A DNA stretch of 64,000 nt from Shewanella oneidensis MR-1 (lineage in GTDB: Bacteria > Pseudomonadota > Gammaproteobacteria > Enterobacterales > Shewanellaceae): assembly GCF_000146165.2 (NCBI RefSeq), contig NC_004347.2, positions 2,666,001-2,730,000 on the forward strand. The letters run 5' to 3'. Below are positions 54,876-64,000 of the stretch, piece by piece; the first letter of the stretch is position 1, and each line of letters begins with the position of its first letter. A model generated the notes under the pieces. That model was not told where the DNA came from. It worked only from the letters and a program-made list of their open reading frames with translations, and did not search any database. The position numbers were made by a program, and so were the translations under genes.

Positions 54876-57800
54876 TTACTTTTGCCCTTCACAGTGAAGG
54901 ATCAGAAGGTTAAGTTCACGTAGGGCGACAGAGAACTTAGCAAACTCATGATTTTGCGACGTTTTAAAGTCAGCTAGCATGTGGAACCATCTTTCCAACA
55001 GGGCTTGATTAGTCTCAATCCACAGGGAAATAACACTCTGTGCATTACAGGTTGCACTGCACGTTCTTAAAACCACTGACGTTAACGCACGTTGCTGCCA
55101 ATCCAGCTCTTCTCTAAAGGCCGCACGGGCCAGTGCTTGCCAATGGTTAGTCACTGGTTGCGCACTGATTTGTTCTAGGAACCAGTGCAGCTCAACGCGA
55201 GCACCGAGTTTGAAATAAGTCTCGGCAACAAGCGCGACAGTCTTCTCTTCAGCCTGCGCAATTTGCGCAATATCAAGCGTAGAGAACAGTGTGCTCATAT
55301 TGGCAACGGTAGAGGCAACATCCTGAGGCACATTCTCTTTAATCAGAGCATTGATCTCAGCCTGGATGCCTGCTGCTTCTTCTTCAGCTAAGTATGAATG
55401 AACATTCGCTTTGAGTTGTTCAAATACCGGTTTGAAGAAGGCAACTGTTTGCTCAATACTCCAACTACGGTTACGGTGACGCAAGAACCAGCGACATGCA
55501 CGACGCATATTACGACGTAACTGGTGCAACATTTCACCCTGAACCACAGCAGGTACAATACCGTTTAAGTCAGTGATCGATTTAGTTAATTCAGCTAAAC
55601 CAAAGACTTCGCGAGCCATAGTGTAGCAAATTGCCGCATCAGCAACTGAGGCACCAGTCTCATCTTGCATACGTTGAACAAAGTTCAGACCCATGTCATT
55701 GACCAGTTCGTTGGCCAGTGAGGTAGCAATGATTTCACCACGCAGTGGATGCGTAACCATTCTGGCGCTATACAGTTCCTGAAGTTTTTTCGGGAAGTAA
55801 GCAATCAACAATTGGCTCAGCAGCGTATCTTCAGTGATTTCTGGCGTCAGTAACTGCTCTTTGAGCACCATCTTAGCGTAAGCAACCAAGACTGATAGCT
55901 CTGGACGCGTTAATGCACGGCCATTGGCGAGACGTTCTGTCAGTTCTTCTTCCGAGGGTAAGAATTCTAACGCGCGGTCTAACTTACCTTCTTTCTCCAG
56001 ATACTGGATGAAGCGGATTTGCTCTTTTAACTGTTCAGCACCACGCACTTGGGTAACAGAAATCGTGCGGGTTTGGTCTTTACAGTCTTGCAGAACAATT
56101 TCGCCGACTTCTTCGGTCATCTCTCCAAGTAAACGGTTACGTTGTTTCAACGTCAGTTCACCTTCAGTCACCATCGCGTTCAGCAAAATCTTGATGTTAA
56201 CTTCGTTATCAGAACAGTCCACACCACCAACGTTATCCACGAAGTCAGTGTTAATACGGCCGCCATTAGCAGCATATTCGATACGACCTAATTGGGTACA
56301 ACCTAAGTTACCACCCTCACCGACGATCTTAGCACGCAGTTCACGGCCATTGACGCGCAGTGCATCGTTAGCGCGGTCACCGACTTCGGCATTGGTTTCC
56401 CGTGAAGACTTAACGTAGGTACCAATACCACCGTTCCAAATCAGATCAACTGGCATTTTCAGCAGTTCTTTCATCATCTCAGTTGGGGTCATCGAGATTT
56501 TCTCAGTACCCAACATTTGCTTCATTTCAGCAGACAATGGAATTGACTTAGATGAACGCAGGAAAACACCGCCGCCCTTAGAAATCAGCTTGCTATTGTA
56601 GTCTTCCCAGCTCGAACGTGGCAGCGCGAATAAACGAGCACGTTCTTCATAACTGGTAGCAGCATCAGGATTTGGATCGATAAAGATATGCATGTGGTTG
56701 AATGCAGCAACAAGTTTTGTGTGCTTAGACAACAACATACCGTTACCGAATACGTCACCCGCCATGTCACCAATACCTAAACAGGTAAAGTCAGTGGTTT
56801 GACAATCAATACCCACTTCGCGGAAGTGGCGCTTAACAGATTCCCAGCCACCTTTGGCTGTGATACCCATTTTCTTGTGATCGTAACCGTTACTACCACC
56901 CGATGCGAACGCATCACCTAACCAGAAATTGTATTCGAGAGAAATCGAGTTCGCGATATCAGAGAAGGTCGCAGTACCTTTATCGGCAGCCACAACTAAA
57001 TAAGGGTCATCCTCATCGTGACGAACCACATCCACTGGATGCACGATTTCACCGTTCAAAATGTTATCGGTAATATCGAGCAAGGCGCGAATGAAGATGC
57101 GGTAACATTCTTGGCCTTCGGTGAAGAAAGCCTCACGACCACCTTCAGTTGGCAGTTGTTTACAAACGAAACCACCTTTTGCCCCCACAGGCACAATAAC
57201 GGTGTTTTTCACTTGTTGCGCTTTCACTAAGCCAAGCACTTCGGTACGGAAGTCTTCACGGCGATCAGACCAACGCAGACCACCACGCGCCACTTTACCG
57301 TAACGTAAATGCACACCTTCAACCCGTGGCGAATAGACGAAAATTTCGAATTTCGGCAGTGGACGTGGCATTTCAGGGATCAACGAAGGCATGAATTTAA
57401 ACGAGATATAACTCTTAGATTCGCCTTTGGCATCCAGTTGATAAAAGTTGGTACGCAGTGTGGCGTTAATCAAGTCTAAATAGCGACGAATGATACGGTC
57501 ATCATCGAGACTTGATACTTCGTCTAAACGTAGGTTAATTTGCTCCATAAACTTGCCCAGTGTACGGGTCTTCAGTTTAGGATTGAACTTACGAATAAAC
57601 ATTTTCACCAACAAATCAGCGATTTGAGGGTAACGGCCGAAGGTTTCTTCAATATAAGCTTGGCTAAAGGTCGCATCGATTTGACGCATATATTTCGCAT
57701 ACGCGCGCAATACAGAGACTTCACGGCCCGTTAAGCCAGAGGCCAGAATAATGCGGTTAAAACCATCATCTTCTAACTTCTTTTGCCACACTTGTGACAG

Positions 57801-59720
57801 TGCTGTTTGGAATCTGTCTTGGCTATCAGCGATATTGTCGGTGTTGACAACTTTCACTGTCATTAAGAAGTCTAAAATCCAGAAGGTTGAGCCGTCTGCG
57901 GTGGTGACTTCATAAGGGCGTTCGTTAATCACACGCAAACCAAAGTTTTCGAGCATTGGCAGCACGTCAGAAAGATGAATTGGCTCATCTTTATGGAACA
58001 GTTTTAAACGCACTTTGTTGTCATTCAGCGCAGCTTCCTGCGGTTGATAGAACAACATACCCAGTTTGTGTTCGTCGTCCAAGGCTTCGAGCTGTTGCAT
58101 ATCCACAACGGCGGAGCTTGGCAGCACATCTTCCTTATAGCTTTGTTCGAAGGCGTTAGCGTAACGCTTCATCAGATGAGTACCGGCTTCTTCACCTAAG
58201 GCGTTGTTTAGCGCAGTATTTAACTTATCTTCCCAAGAACGTGCCGCTTCTATTAAGTTGTTCTCTATGGCAGCCACATCTACATCCATATTATTGTTAT
58301 CAACTTTGACAATGTAGTGAGTACGTGCCAGGGTCGACTCGGAGAAATACGTCGTAAACTCTACATCTTCTTTACTGTTGAAATGTTGAGCCAGAATACG
58401 TTGGGTATCTTGGCGAAGCTTAGTGTTGTAACGATCTTTAGATACATACACTAAACAGGATAAGAAACGACCGAAACCGTCTTTGCGAACAAAGAGCTTC
58501 AGTTTATCCCTATCTTGCATCTCGAGCACACCGTGCGCTGTGTGTGCTAAATCATCCACATTAGCTTGAATTAGCTCATCGCGCGGTAAGTTTTCGAGAA
58601 TGTTCAGTAGGGCTTTATAGTCGTGAGATCGAGGTGTTAAACCTGAACGGTCTAATACGCGCTGGACTTTTTCGTTCAGCAGCGGGATCTCACGTGGGCT
58701 GCGGTTATATACATTTGAGGCGTATAAACCGATAAATCTGTCTTCACCGATCACATTGCCTTTTTTATCGAAGCGTTTAATACCGATATAGTCGACATAG
58801 GCTGGACGGTGCACGCGGCTCTTGGCACTGCTCTTCGTCAGGATCAGTAAACTGTGGTCTAAGGCTTCTTTACGGGCACTGTCAGAGAAGCTTGATAATA
58901 ACAAACCTTGCTCTGGCTGAGTCTTATGGTGTTTGTTCATTAAACCTAAGCTAGAGGCTATATTCGGTACTAGCTCAACATCCCCTTCAACACGTTTTAA
59001 ATCGTATTGACGGTAACCCAGTAAGGTAAAATGATGATTATTAAGATAAGTTAGGAAGTTAATCGCTTCTTCTAACTCTTGCTTCTCACCGGGAAATGGA
59101 CGTTTAGGTAACTCTTTAATGGTCTCGCTCAACTTAGCTGACATCGCACCCCAATCGTTGACTGATGCGGCAACATCGGCGAGCACAGATTGGATTTCGC
59201 GTTCAAGAGCTTTGATGTCCGCAGTGCTGCTTTGGCGATCGATTTCAATTAAGAAAACCGCAACATGTTCAGTGCTGTCAGGGCTTTGGTTCAGATAAGT
59301 TACTTTAGTCACTTCTTGCGCTGAACGCTCAATCGCCAGCGGAGTATGTAACATCACATGAGCCGTAATACCCATACGATTCAAGGCCATACCAACAGAA
59401 TCTACCAAAAATGGCATATCTGGTTGGATGACTTCAATGATCGAATGGGTTGATTGCCAGCCATGTTTTGACTGACTTGGATTGAATACTCTGAGGTGAG
59501 TTTCCCCTTTCGGGGTTTTGTTCAGTGCGTTCCATAAACTGAGGACGGCACCGTACAGATCGCTGTCATTACGCGCATTGAGGTCGTCTTTAGACATGTG
59601 GGCATAAAGGCAGGTCGCGAACTGTTCAACTTGCTTGGCTTGTGAATTAGGGACTTTAGCGTGAATTAAACTGACTACATTTTCAAGTAGTACTGAAGGC
59701 ATTGCATCTTTCAAGGCCAT
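54876..59720 (-). CDS. gdhB: NAD-specific glutamate dehydrogenase (large, 180-kDa type)
   Basis: A 1614-residue cytoplasmic enzyme that deaminates glutamate to 2-oxoglutarate, close in length to the P. aeruginosa enzyme. The N-terminal third has ACT-like regulatory segments. The catalytic core lies around residues 800-1250: [25 protein letters not shown], catalytic lysine region [30 protein letters not shown] and [18 protein letters not shown] helical C-terminal domain follows. Transcribed alone; the gene is the largest in the window. Confidence 0.95.
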   Translation of the reverse strand: MALKDAMPSVLLENVVSLIHAKVPNSQAKQVEQFATCLYAHMSKDDLNARNDSDLYGAVLSLWNALNKTPKGETHLRVFNPSQSKHGWQSTHSIIEVIQPDMPFLVDSVGMALNRMGITAHVMLHTPLAIERSAQEVTKVTYLNQSPDSTEHVAVFLIEIDRQSSTADIKALEREIQSVLADVAASVNDWGAMSAKLSETIKELPKRPFPGEKQELEEAINFLTYLNNHHFTLLGYRQYDLKRVEGDVELVPNIASSLGLMNKHHKTQPEQGLLLSSFSDSARKEALDHSLLILTKSSAKSRVHRPAYVDYIGIKRFDKKGNVIGEDRFIGLYASNVYNRSPREIPLLNEKVQRVLDRSGLTPRSHDYKALLNILENLPRDELIQANVDDLAHTAHGVLEMQDRDKLKLFVRKDGFGRFLSCLVYVSKDRYNTKLRQDTQRILAQHFNSKEDVEFTTYFSESTLARTHYIVKVDNNNMDVDVAAIENNLIEAARSWEDKLNTALNNALGEEAGTHLMKRYANAFEQSYKEDVLPSSAVVDMQQLEALDDEHKLGMLFYQPQEAALNDNKVRLKLFHKDEPIHLSDVLPMLENFGLRVINERPYEVTTADGSTFWILDFLMTVKVVNTDNIADSQDRFQTALSQVWQKKLEDDGFNRIILASGLTGREVSVLRAYAKYMRQIDATFSQAYIEETFGRYPQIADLLVKMFIRKFNPKLKTRTLGKFMEQINLRLDEVSSLDDDRIIRRYLDLINATLRTNFYQLDAKGESKSYISFKFMPSLIPEMPRPLPKFEIFVYSPRVEGVHLRYGKVARGGLRWSDRREDFRTEVLGLVKAQQVKNTVIVPVGAKGGFVCKQLPTEGGREAFFTEGQECYRIFIRALLDITDNILNGEIVHPVDVVRHDEDDPYLVVAADKGTATFSDIANSISLEYNFWLGDAFASGGSNGYDHKKMGITAKGGWESVKRHFREVGIDCQTTDFTCLGIGDMAGDVFGNGMLLSKHTKLVAAFNHMHIFIDPNPDAATSYEERARLFALPRSSWEDYNSKLISKGGGVFLRSSKSIPLSAEMKQMLGTEKISMTPTEMMKELLKMPVDLIWNGGIGTYVKSSRETNAEVGDRANDALRVNGRELRAKIVGEGGNLGCTQLGRIEYAANGGRINTDFVDNVGGVDCSDNEVNIKILLNAMVTEGELTLKQRNRLLGEMTEEVGEIVLQDCKDQTRTISVTQVRGAEQLKEQIRFIQYLEKEGKLDRALEFLPSEEELTERLANGRALTRPELSVLVAYAKMVLKEQLLTPEITEDTLLSQLLIAYFPKKLQELYSARMVTHPLRGEIIATSLANELVNDMGLNFVQRMQDETGASVADAAICYTMAREVFGLAELTKSITDLNGIVPAVVQGEMLHQLRRNMRRACRWFLRHRNRSWSIEQTVAFFKPVFEQLKANVHSYLAEEEAAGIQAEINALIKENVPQDVASTVANMSTLFSTLDIAQIAQAEEKTVALVAETYFKLGARVELHWFLEQISAQPVTNHWQALARAAFREELDWQQRALTSVVLRTCSATCNAQSVISLWIETNQALLERWFHMLADFKTSQNHEFAKFSVALRELNLLILHCEGQK

Positions 59721-59946
59721 GTTGCTGTTTCCTTAAGCGTCTATGGCAGCGCTTTTTTTCATTATTTGGATGCTTCGGCTTAACAATCTGAGAAAAGCGA
59801 GTGTGATCTAGATCGTCGCGCGAAGTTTATTACTAAATCCTCTGTATTTCGAGGAAAATTTTAGTGGTACATCCTCTTGAAATCCAGTCGCAGCGCGATT
59901 AAAGCGCAAACAATGACCAAACAATCGTAAAAACAGACTAACTATG

Positions 59947-59978
59947 CAAAAAAAAATGGGGAGTTAAACTCCCCATTT
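59947..59978 (-). terminator. Terminator of the MMPL operon
   Basis: Minus strand AAATGGGGAG-tttaa-CTCCCCATTT followed by nine T's, a few bases behind the MMPL stop. Confidence 0.93.
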
Positions 59979-59985
59979 CAAGGTA

Positions 59986-62301
59986 TTACTTAGGTTGTCG
60001 CCAGAATACCGCCGCCAATGCTGGCAGGATAATTATGGCACCCAACATATTTACTAAAAACATGAAGGTGAGCAGGATCCCCATATCCATTTGGAATTTA
60101 AGCGCCGAGAAAAACCAAGTGCTTACTCCGATAGCCAGCGTCAAACCGGTAAAAATCACCGCACTTCCCCGCTCAACCAACGCTTCGTAGTAAGCCTGCT
60201 GTACTGGCATACCATTTGATAACTTAGACGACATGGTCGACAGGATATAAATACCATAGTCGACCCCAATTCCCACACCCAGAGCAATAACGGGTAACGT
60301 ACTGACAGCTAAGCCAATATTAAGCATTGTCATCAAGGCCTGTGCCAGTGTCGATACCACATAGAGTGGAATGATAACCGCAACCGTTGCCTTGAAAGAT
60401 TTGAAGCTGATTAAACACAGCACAAATACCGCGCCATACACATAGATCATCATAGGTAATTGCGCTTCGGCTACGGCTTCATTCGTTGCCGCCATCACAC
60501 CAACAGGACCCGATGCCAGTTTAAATTGCAGCTTATCATTATCCATTTTGGCAGCGACAGCTTTGACCTTAGCGACCACAGTTTCTATGGTTTCGGCCTT
60601 GTGATCTTTCATAAACAGATACACAGGCATGACCGAACAATCGCCATTTAATAAACCTGAAGTCGTGGGAATTTGACCAATAGCCTGGACTAAACTCGCC
60701 GTTGTACGCGGTAGCACTTCCCACCTTGGATTGCCTTCGTTAAAGCCAGCGTTCACTTTTTTTGCCACCGAAGCCAAACTGACGGTTGATTCAACACCAG
60801 GAGTATTACGCACTAACCATTCAAACTCATCAATTTGATTCAACACATCGTGATAAGTACAGGCTTCGGGACTCGCTTCAACAATCACAGTCATCACATC
60901 CGTCGTGATAGAGAAATGATCTGTAATAAAGAAAGTGTCCAAGTTATAGCGCGAATCTTGATGTAACGCGGGTGCACCGCCTTGCAGGTCACCAATTTTC
61001 ATCTGGTTTGCCTTTTCTAACCCAGCAAAATACAAGGCAATAGTCGCTATAATCACCACGATCGCGTATTTAGGGGTGGCAAATTTTGCCAGATAGCGCC
61101 AAATCGCCTCGGCACGCACTTCATCCGATGTTGGTTGACCTTGTGGTGGAACGTTAATCTCGGTAAAGGAAATCACTAACGGCAAGAGGATAAGGTTGGT
61201 GAGAATAATCACACCTACGCCCAAGGATGCCGAAATCGCCAGCTCACGAATAATACCAATATCAATGAATAATAGCGTAATAAAACCAACAGTATCAGAG
61301 AGTAACGCCACACCACCGGGCACAAGTAAGCTACGAAATGCCGAAGCTGATGCAGCCTTAGTAGATTGCCCATCCATGACACGGCGTTTTACGGCATTAA
61401 TGATCTGCACACCGTGACTCACCCCAATCGCAAATACCAGGAAAGGCACCAAAATCGACATCGGATCGAGACCGAAACCAATTACCGTCAATAAACCGAG
61501 CTGCCAGATCACCGCAGCTAAGCTACAGATTAAAGGTAATAGCGTCAGAATAATCGATTTAGAGAACAGATAAACCATTGCCGCCGTGACTAAAATGGCT
61601 ATCACGAAAAACAGTAATACACCTTTGGCACCATCGGCCACATCACCAGCCATCTTTGCAAAGCCGATAATATGAATTTTTACTTTATCGGTTTCATATT
61701 TGCCACGCAGTTCTTTTTCAAGTTGGGCGGCAAAGGCAATGGTATCTAAGGGTTTACCCGTTTGTGGATCAAAATCCATTAACTGGGCAGATACCATAGC
61801 AGCGCTGTAGTCGTTAGCAATTAATCGGCCAACAATCCCTGCTTTTTCAATGTTATCTCGAACCGTATTCAGCCCTGTTTCTGTGGTAGCAAAATCAGCA
61901 GGTATCACAGGACCGCCAGCAAAACCATCCTCCACAACCTCGGTAAAACGGGTCGAAGGAGAAAACAGCGATTTCACCTGAGAACGGTCAACACCGGGAA
62001 TAAAAAACAGCTGATCATGAACGTTTTTAAGGGTATCAAAAAAATTAGGATTAAAAATATTACCGCTGGTGTCTTCGACCGCCACCATAATGCTATTTGC
62101 GCCCCCAAAATCCTTTTGGTGCTTGAGGTAAGTTTGCATATAACTATGGTTGAGTGGAATATTTTTAATAAATGCCGCATCCATTTTTAATTGGCTGGCT
62201 TGGTATCCCAAAAAAACCGTTACCAAAATGAAAATGCTTACCACCCAAGCACGGTTGCGGAACAAAAATGACTCAAATCCGTTGACCAGTTTTTCTAACA
62301 T
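59986..62301 (-). CDS. MMPL/RND-family permease
   Basis: A 771-residue inner-membrane permease with a duplicated RND topology: one helix (AWVVSIFILVTVFLGYQ), a periplasmic loop, then five helices, and the same again from about residue 405. Key charged/polar features of helix 4 (SHGVQIINAVKRR; GVDYGIYIL in the second half) resemble MMPL lipid/sterol exporters. Usual partners in Proteobacteria are DUF1302, DUF1329 and YCF48 proteins; the last two are upstream here, so this is the motor of that system. The cargo is unknown but probably hydrophobic. Confidence 0.88.
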   Translation of the reverse strand: MLEKLVNGFESFLFRNRAWVVSIFILVTVFLGYQASQLKMDAAFIKNIPLNHSYMQTYLKHQKDFGGANSIMVAVEDTSGNIFNPNFFDTLKNVHDQLFFIPGVDRSQVKSLFSPSTRFTEVVEDGFAGGPVIPADFATTETGLNTVRDNIEKAGIVGRLIANDYSAAMVSAQLMDFDPQTGKPLDTIAFAAQLEKELRGKYETDKVKIHIIGFAKMAGDVADGAKGVLLFFVIAILVTAAMVYLFSKSIILTLLPLICSLAAVIWQLGLLTVIGFGLDPMSILVPFLVFAIGVSHGVQIINAVKRRVMDGQSTKAASASAFRSLLVPGGVALLSDTVGFITLLFIDIGIIRELAISASLGVGVIILTNLILLPLVISFTEINVPPQGQPTSDEVRAEAIWRYLAKFATPKYAIVVIIATIALYFAGLEKANQMKIGDLQGGAPALHQDSRYNLDTFFITDHFSITTDVMTVIVEASPEACTYHDVLNQIDEFEWLVRNTPGVESTVSLASVAKKVNAGFNEGNPRWEVLPRTTASLVQAIGQIPTTSGLLNGDCSVMPVYLFMKDHKAETIETVVAKVKAVAAKMDNDKLQFKLASGPVGVMAATNEAVAEAQLPMMIYVYGAVFVLCLISFKSFKATVAVIIPLYVVSTLAQALMTMLNIGLAVSTLPVIALGVGIGVDYGIYILSTMSSKLSNGMPVQQAYYEALVERGSAVIFTGLTLAIGVSTWFFSALKFQMDMGILLTFMFLVNMLGAIIILPALAAVFWRQPK

Positions 62302-62332
62302 CTTATCGGCCCTGTTATTGTTGTTTTATAAT

Positions 62333-63343
62333 TTATGGCTTAAGTGTGAGTAGCCCTTGGCTACCCGATAACCACACATTCCCTTGGTTATCTTTGGCAA
62401 TTGAAACTAAGTTTTCCCCTTGGCGACGAGTCACAATACTCGAACTATCATCCTGATTTAACTGGATAACAATGCCGGCATTACCTACAAGATATAGGCT
62501 AGTCTCTGAGGTTGCCATAACACCGTTGATAGATGATTTAACTGGCATATCAATCTCATCCCATTGGGCAAGGCTCAAATCGGCCTTAAAGACGTGCCCT
62601 CTTAGCCCCATCACGTAAACCGCATCCTGCAGCTGAATGGCGTTAAACATAGAGCCATCATAATCAAACCCCGTGCGGGTAAAGCTTTGGCCTTTGTCTG
62701 CCGACATCGCCACTAAGCCAAGCTCTCCCACCAATAATAGACGCCCATCCTTAAGCGCTATCATCCGATTAAAATGCGGCAATAAAGATGCTCGCTCAGT
62801 AAGGTAGGCTGCTTGATCGCTGTTTTTTAACTCAGCGAGGTAGGAGACGTCCTCTTCGGCAAGCAGCTCTTCATGGAATTCCTCAGTCCAATTTGCGCCG
62901 CCATCGCGGGTGCGATAAAAGAGTCCGTAGGCACCTATCGCCATACCTTCTTGTTCATTTAAAAACAATACATCAAGGAAAGGCTTTTCGATTTCAGTCG
63001 ACTGCATTTGTAACGACCAAGTCTGGCCGCCATCTTGAGTATGCAAAATAGTGGCATCGTGCCCAACAGCCCAACCGAATTTTTCATTTAAAAAGAAAAC
63101 CTTTGTTAACTGAACGGAAGTCGGCGTCGGGACTTGTTGCCATTTGTCCGTTAGCACTAAAACATGGCCTCGCTCACCTACAGCAACTAAATGCTGGCCA
63201 GCATGGGCGATATCTAACACTAATGAAGATGCCGCCAGAGGCTGAATTTGAGGGAAATGCTCTGACTGTGCAGAAAACGAAGGGGAAAAAAATAAACAAC
63301 CAACACTTATCGCAGCGACACATTGAAGGATGCGAAACGACAT
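62333..63343 (-). CDS. YCF48/BNR-type beta-propeller protein
   Basis: A 336-residue exported protein: signal peptide (CVAAISVGCLFFSPSFSA), then repeats such as FGWAVGHDATILHTQDGGQTW, EGMAIGAYGLFYRTRDGGANW and LGLVAMSADKGQSF, typical of the YCF48/BNR propeller. It sits 31 bp before the MMPL gene and behind the DUF1329 gene; probably a periplasmic assembly factor or scaffold of the exporter. Confidence 0.85.
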   Translation of the reverse strand: MSFRILQCVAAISVGCLFFSPSFSAQSEHFPQIQPLAASSLVLDIAHAGQHLVAVGERGHVLVLTDKWQQVPTPTSVQLTKVFFLNEKFGWAVGHDATILHTQDGGQTWSLQMQSTEIEKPFLDVLFLNEQEGMAIGAYGLFYRTRDGGANWTEEFHEELLAEEDVSYLAELKNSDQAAYLTERASLLPHFNRMIALKDGRLLLVGELGLVAMSADKGQSFTRTGFDYDGSMFNAIQLQDAVYVMGLRGHVFKADLSLAQWDEIDMPVKSSINGVMATSETSLYLVGNAGIVIQLNQDDSSSIVTRRQGENLVSIAKDNQGNVWLSGSQGLLTLKP

Positions 63344-63398
63344 ACAAACTTCCTTAAACTAATGAGGGGGCGCTTAGCGCCCCTTTTACCGTAGCTAA

Positions 63399-64000
63399 TT
63401 AACGGATACCTTCGCGACGCAGCGCATCTGGGGTAAAGTTTGCTTCACTCAGTTTGGCATCAAAGTTATACATGCCGCTCTGGTTGTCTAACCCCATGGC
63501 CAAGTAACGACGGGACTGTAGATCGTGGAACACTTCTAAGGTATCCCACTGCGCTGGAACTTCGTAATAGTTCAAACCATGGGCAACCGCCACACGGTAA
63601 AGCTCATCACGGTTGTCGTACAGATCGGCAATCGATACTTGCCATGAGTCTTCGTCAAGATACATCACGCGAGTTTTGTAGATATGGCGCATACCGTCTT
63701 TCAGTGTCGCCTTTACTTCCCATACGCGGTGTTTTTCCCAACGGACAAACTCAGGATTAATATGACCGGGTTTTAAAATCTGATCATATTTCAGCTTATC
63801 TGAATGCAATTTGTAATCGTTGTAAGGAATATAGATTTCTTTCTTGCCCACAAGCTCCCAGTTATAACGCACGGGTGAACCGTTAAACATGTCGAAATCG
63901 TCCGTAGTGCGCAGACCATCGGATACTGTGCCCGGTGTATCAAACGCAACGTTTGGTGCCTTACGAACACGGCGCTGGCCAGTGTTATAGGTCCATGCTT
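63399..64000 (-). CDS. DUF1329 family outer-membrane lipid-binding-like protein (5' end outside window)
   Basis: The frame is open through the right edge (200 codons seen, C-terminal part). Hallmarks: WTYNTGQRRVRKAPNVAFDT, GLRTTDDFDMFNGSP, KEIYIPYNDYKL, ARRY-type LQSRRYLAMGLDNQ, and the end FTPDALRREGIR. DUF1329 proteins have a LolB-like fold and are thought to bind lipids or hydrophobic molecules at the outer membrane. It is upstream in the same operon as the YCF48 and MMPL genes. Confidence 0.88.
   Translation of the reverse strand, partial: AWTYNTGQRRVRKAPNVAFDTPGTVSDGLRTTDDFDMFNGSPVRYNWELVGKKEIYIPYNDYKLHSDKLKYDQILKPGHINPEFVRWEKHRVWEVKATLKDGMRHIYKTRVMYLDEDSWQVSIADLYDNRDELYRVAVAHGLNYYEVPAQWDTLEVFHDLQSRRYLAMGLDNQSGMYNFDAKLSEANFTPDALRREGIR

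Noticed and set aside
59800..59830. TGTGATCTAGATCG as a CRP site before the NAD-GDH gene
   Set aside because: Only the left half matches the TGTGA-N6-TCACA consensus; the second half is absent.

Overview
The window reads as a chromosomal segment of a Shewanella species, probably close to the S. oneidensis/S. putrefaciens group. This rests on gene order and protein content: dnaQ–rnhA–yafS–gloB–mltD, minCDE beside ycgL/ycgN, fadD–rnd, zapC–pyrD, the 180-kDa-type NAD-glutamate dehydrogenase, and above all a cluster matching the S. oneidensis Hno nitric-oxide/c-di-GMP network. No database search could be run, so all names come from reading motifs, lengths and neighbourhoods.

Layout. 1-1986: the 5' part of a CPA1 cation:proton antiporter gene (minus strand, continues off the left edge). 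2308-15303: a 13-kb signalling block. A minus operon (hnoC, hnoB, an HDOD response regulator) diverges from a plus operon (hnoD, a FIST/NosP-type sensor, a soluble histidine kinase, a membrane hybrid kinase). It meets a convergent minus operon (CheY-like receiver, CheC phosphatase, PAS histidine kinase). The promoter regions of the hno divergon and of the CheY/CheC/kinase operon carry the same unusual sequence, TATAAGACAAAT followed by a second GACA, suggesting common control.

15560-21200: an envelope/general-stress island with a DUF3309 miniprotein, BON-domain lipoprotein and periplasmic protein, two tandem Crp/Fnr-type regulators, a CsbD-like protein, and two adjacent lipoprotein genes (DUF4398 and OmpA-type) broken by several frameshifts. 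Three of the promoter regions share a 20-bp palindromic site at nearly constant distance from the start codon. 21486-21696: two identical tRNA-Asp genes.

21864-47444: mostly housekeeping genes: TIGR03503-like envelope protein, dnaQ, rnhA, a LysR regulator, yafS, gloB, mltD, BsuPI lipoprotein, AsmA, RraA-like protein, DUF885 lipoprotein, rhlE, ppiB, ycgN, ycgL, minCDE, rnd, fadD, alpha/beta hydrolase, exported methyltransferase-like protein, M50-like membrane protease, tsaB. 47797-54813: hemB, an IS200-type insertion sequence, fused msrBA, a 2OG-Fe(II) oxygenase, rbgA/ylqF, zapC, pyrD. A block of nine GATC sites in 97 bp lies between pyrD and zapC. 54876-64000: the NAD-GDH gene, then a minus operon with a DUF1329 protein (cut by the right edge), a YCF48-like protein and an MMPL/RND permease, probably an export machine for hydrophobic molecules.

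The most rewarding places for follow-up are the shared TATAAGACAAAT operator, the three-site palindrome of the stress island with its Crp-like regulators ending in CCxCY, and the GATC cluster.
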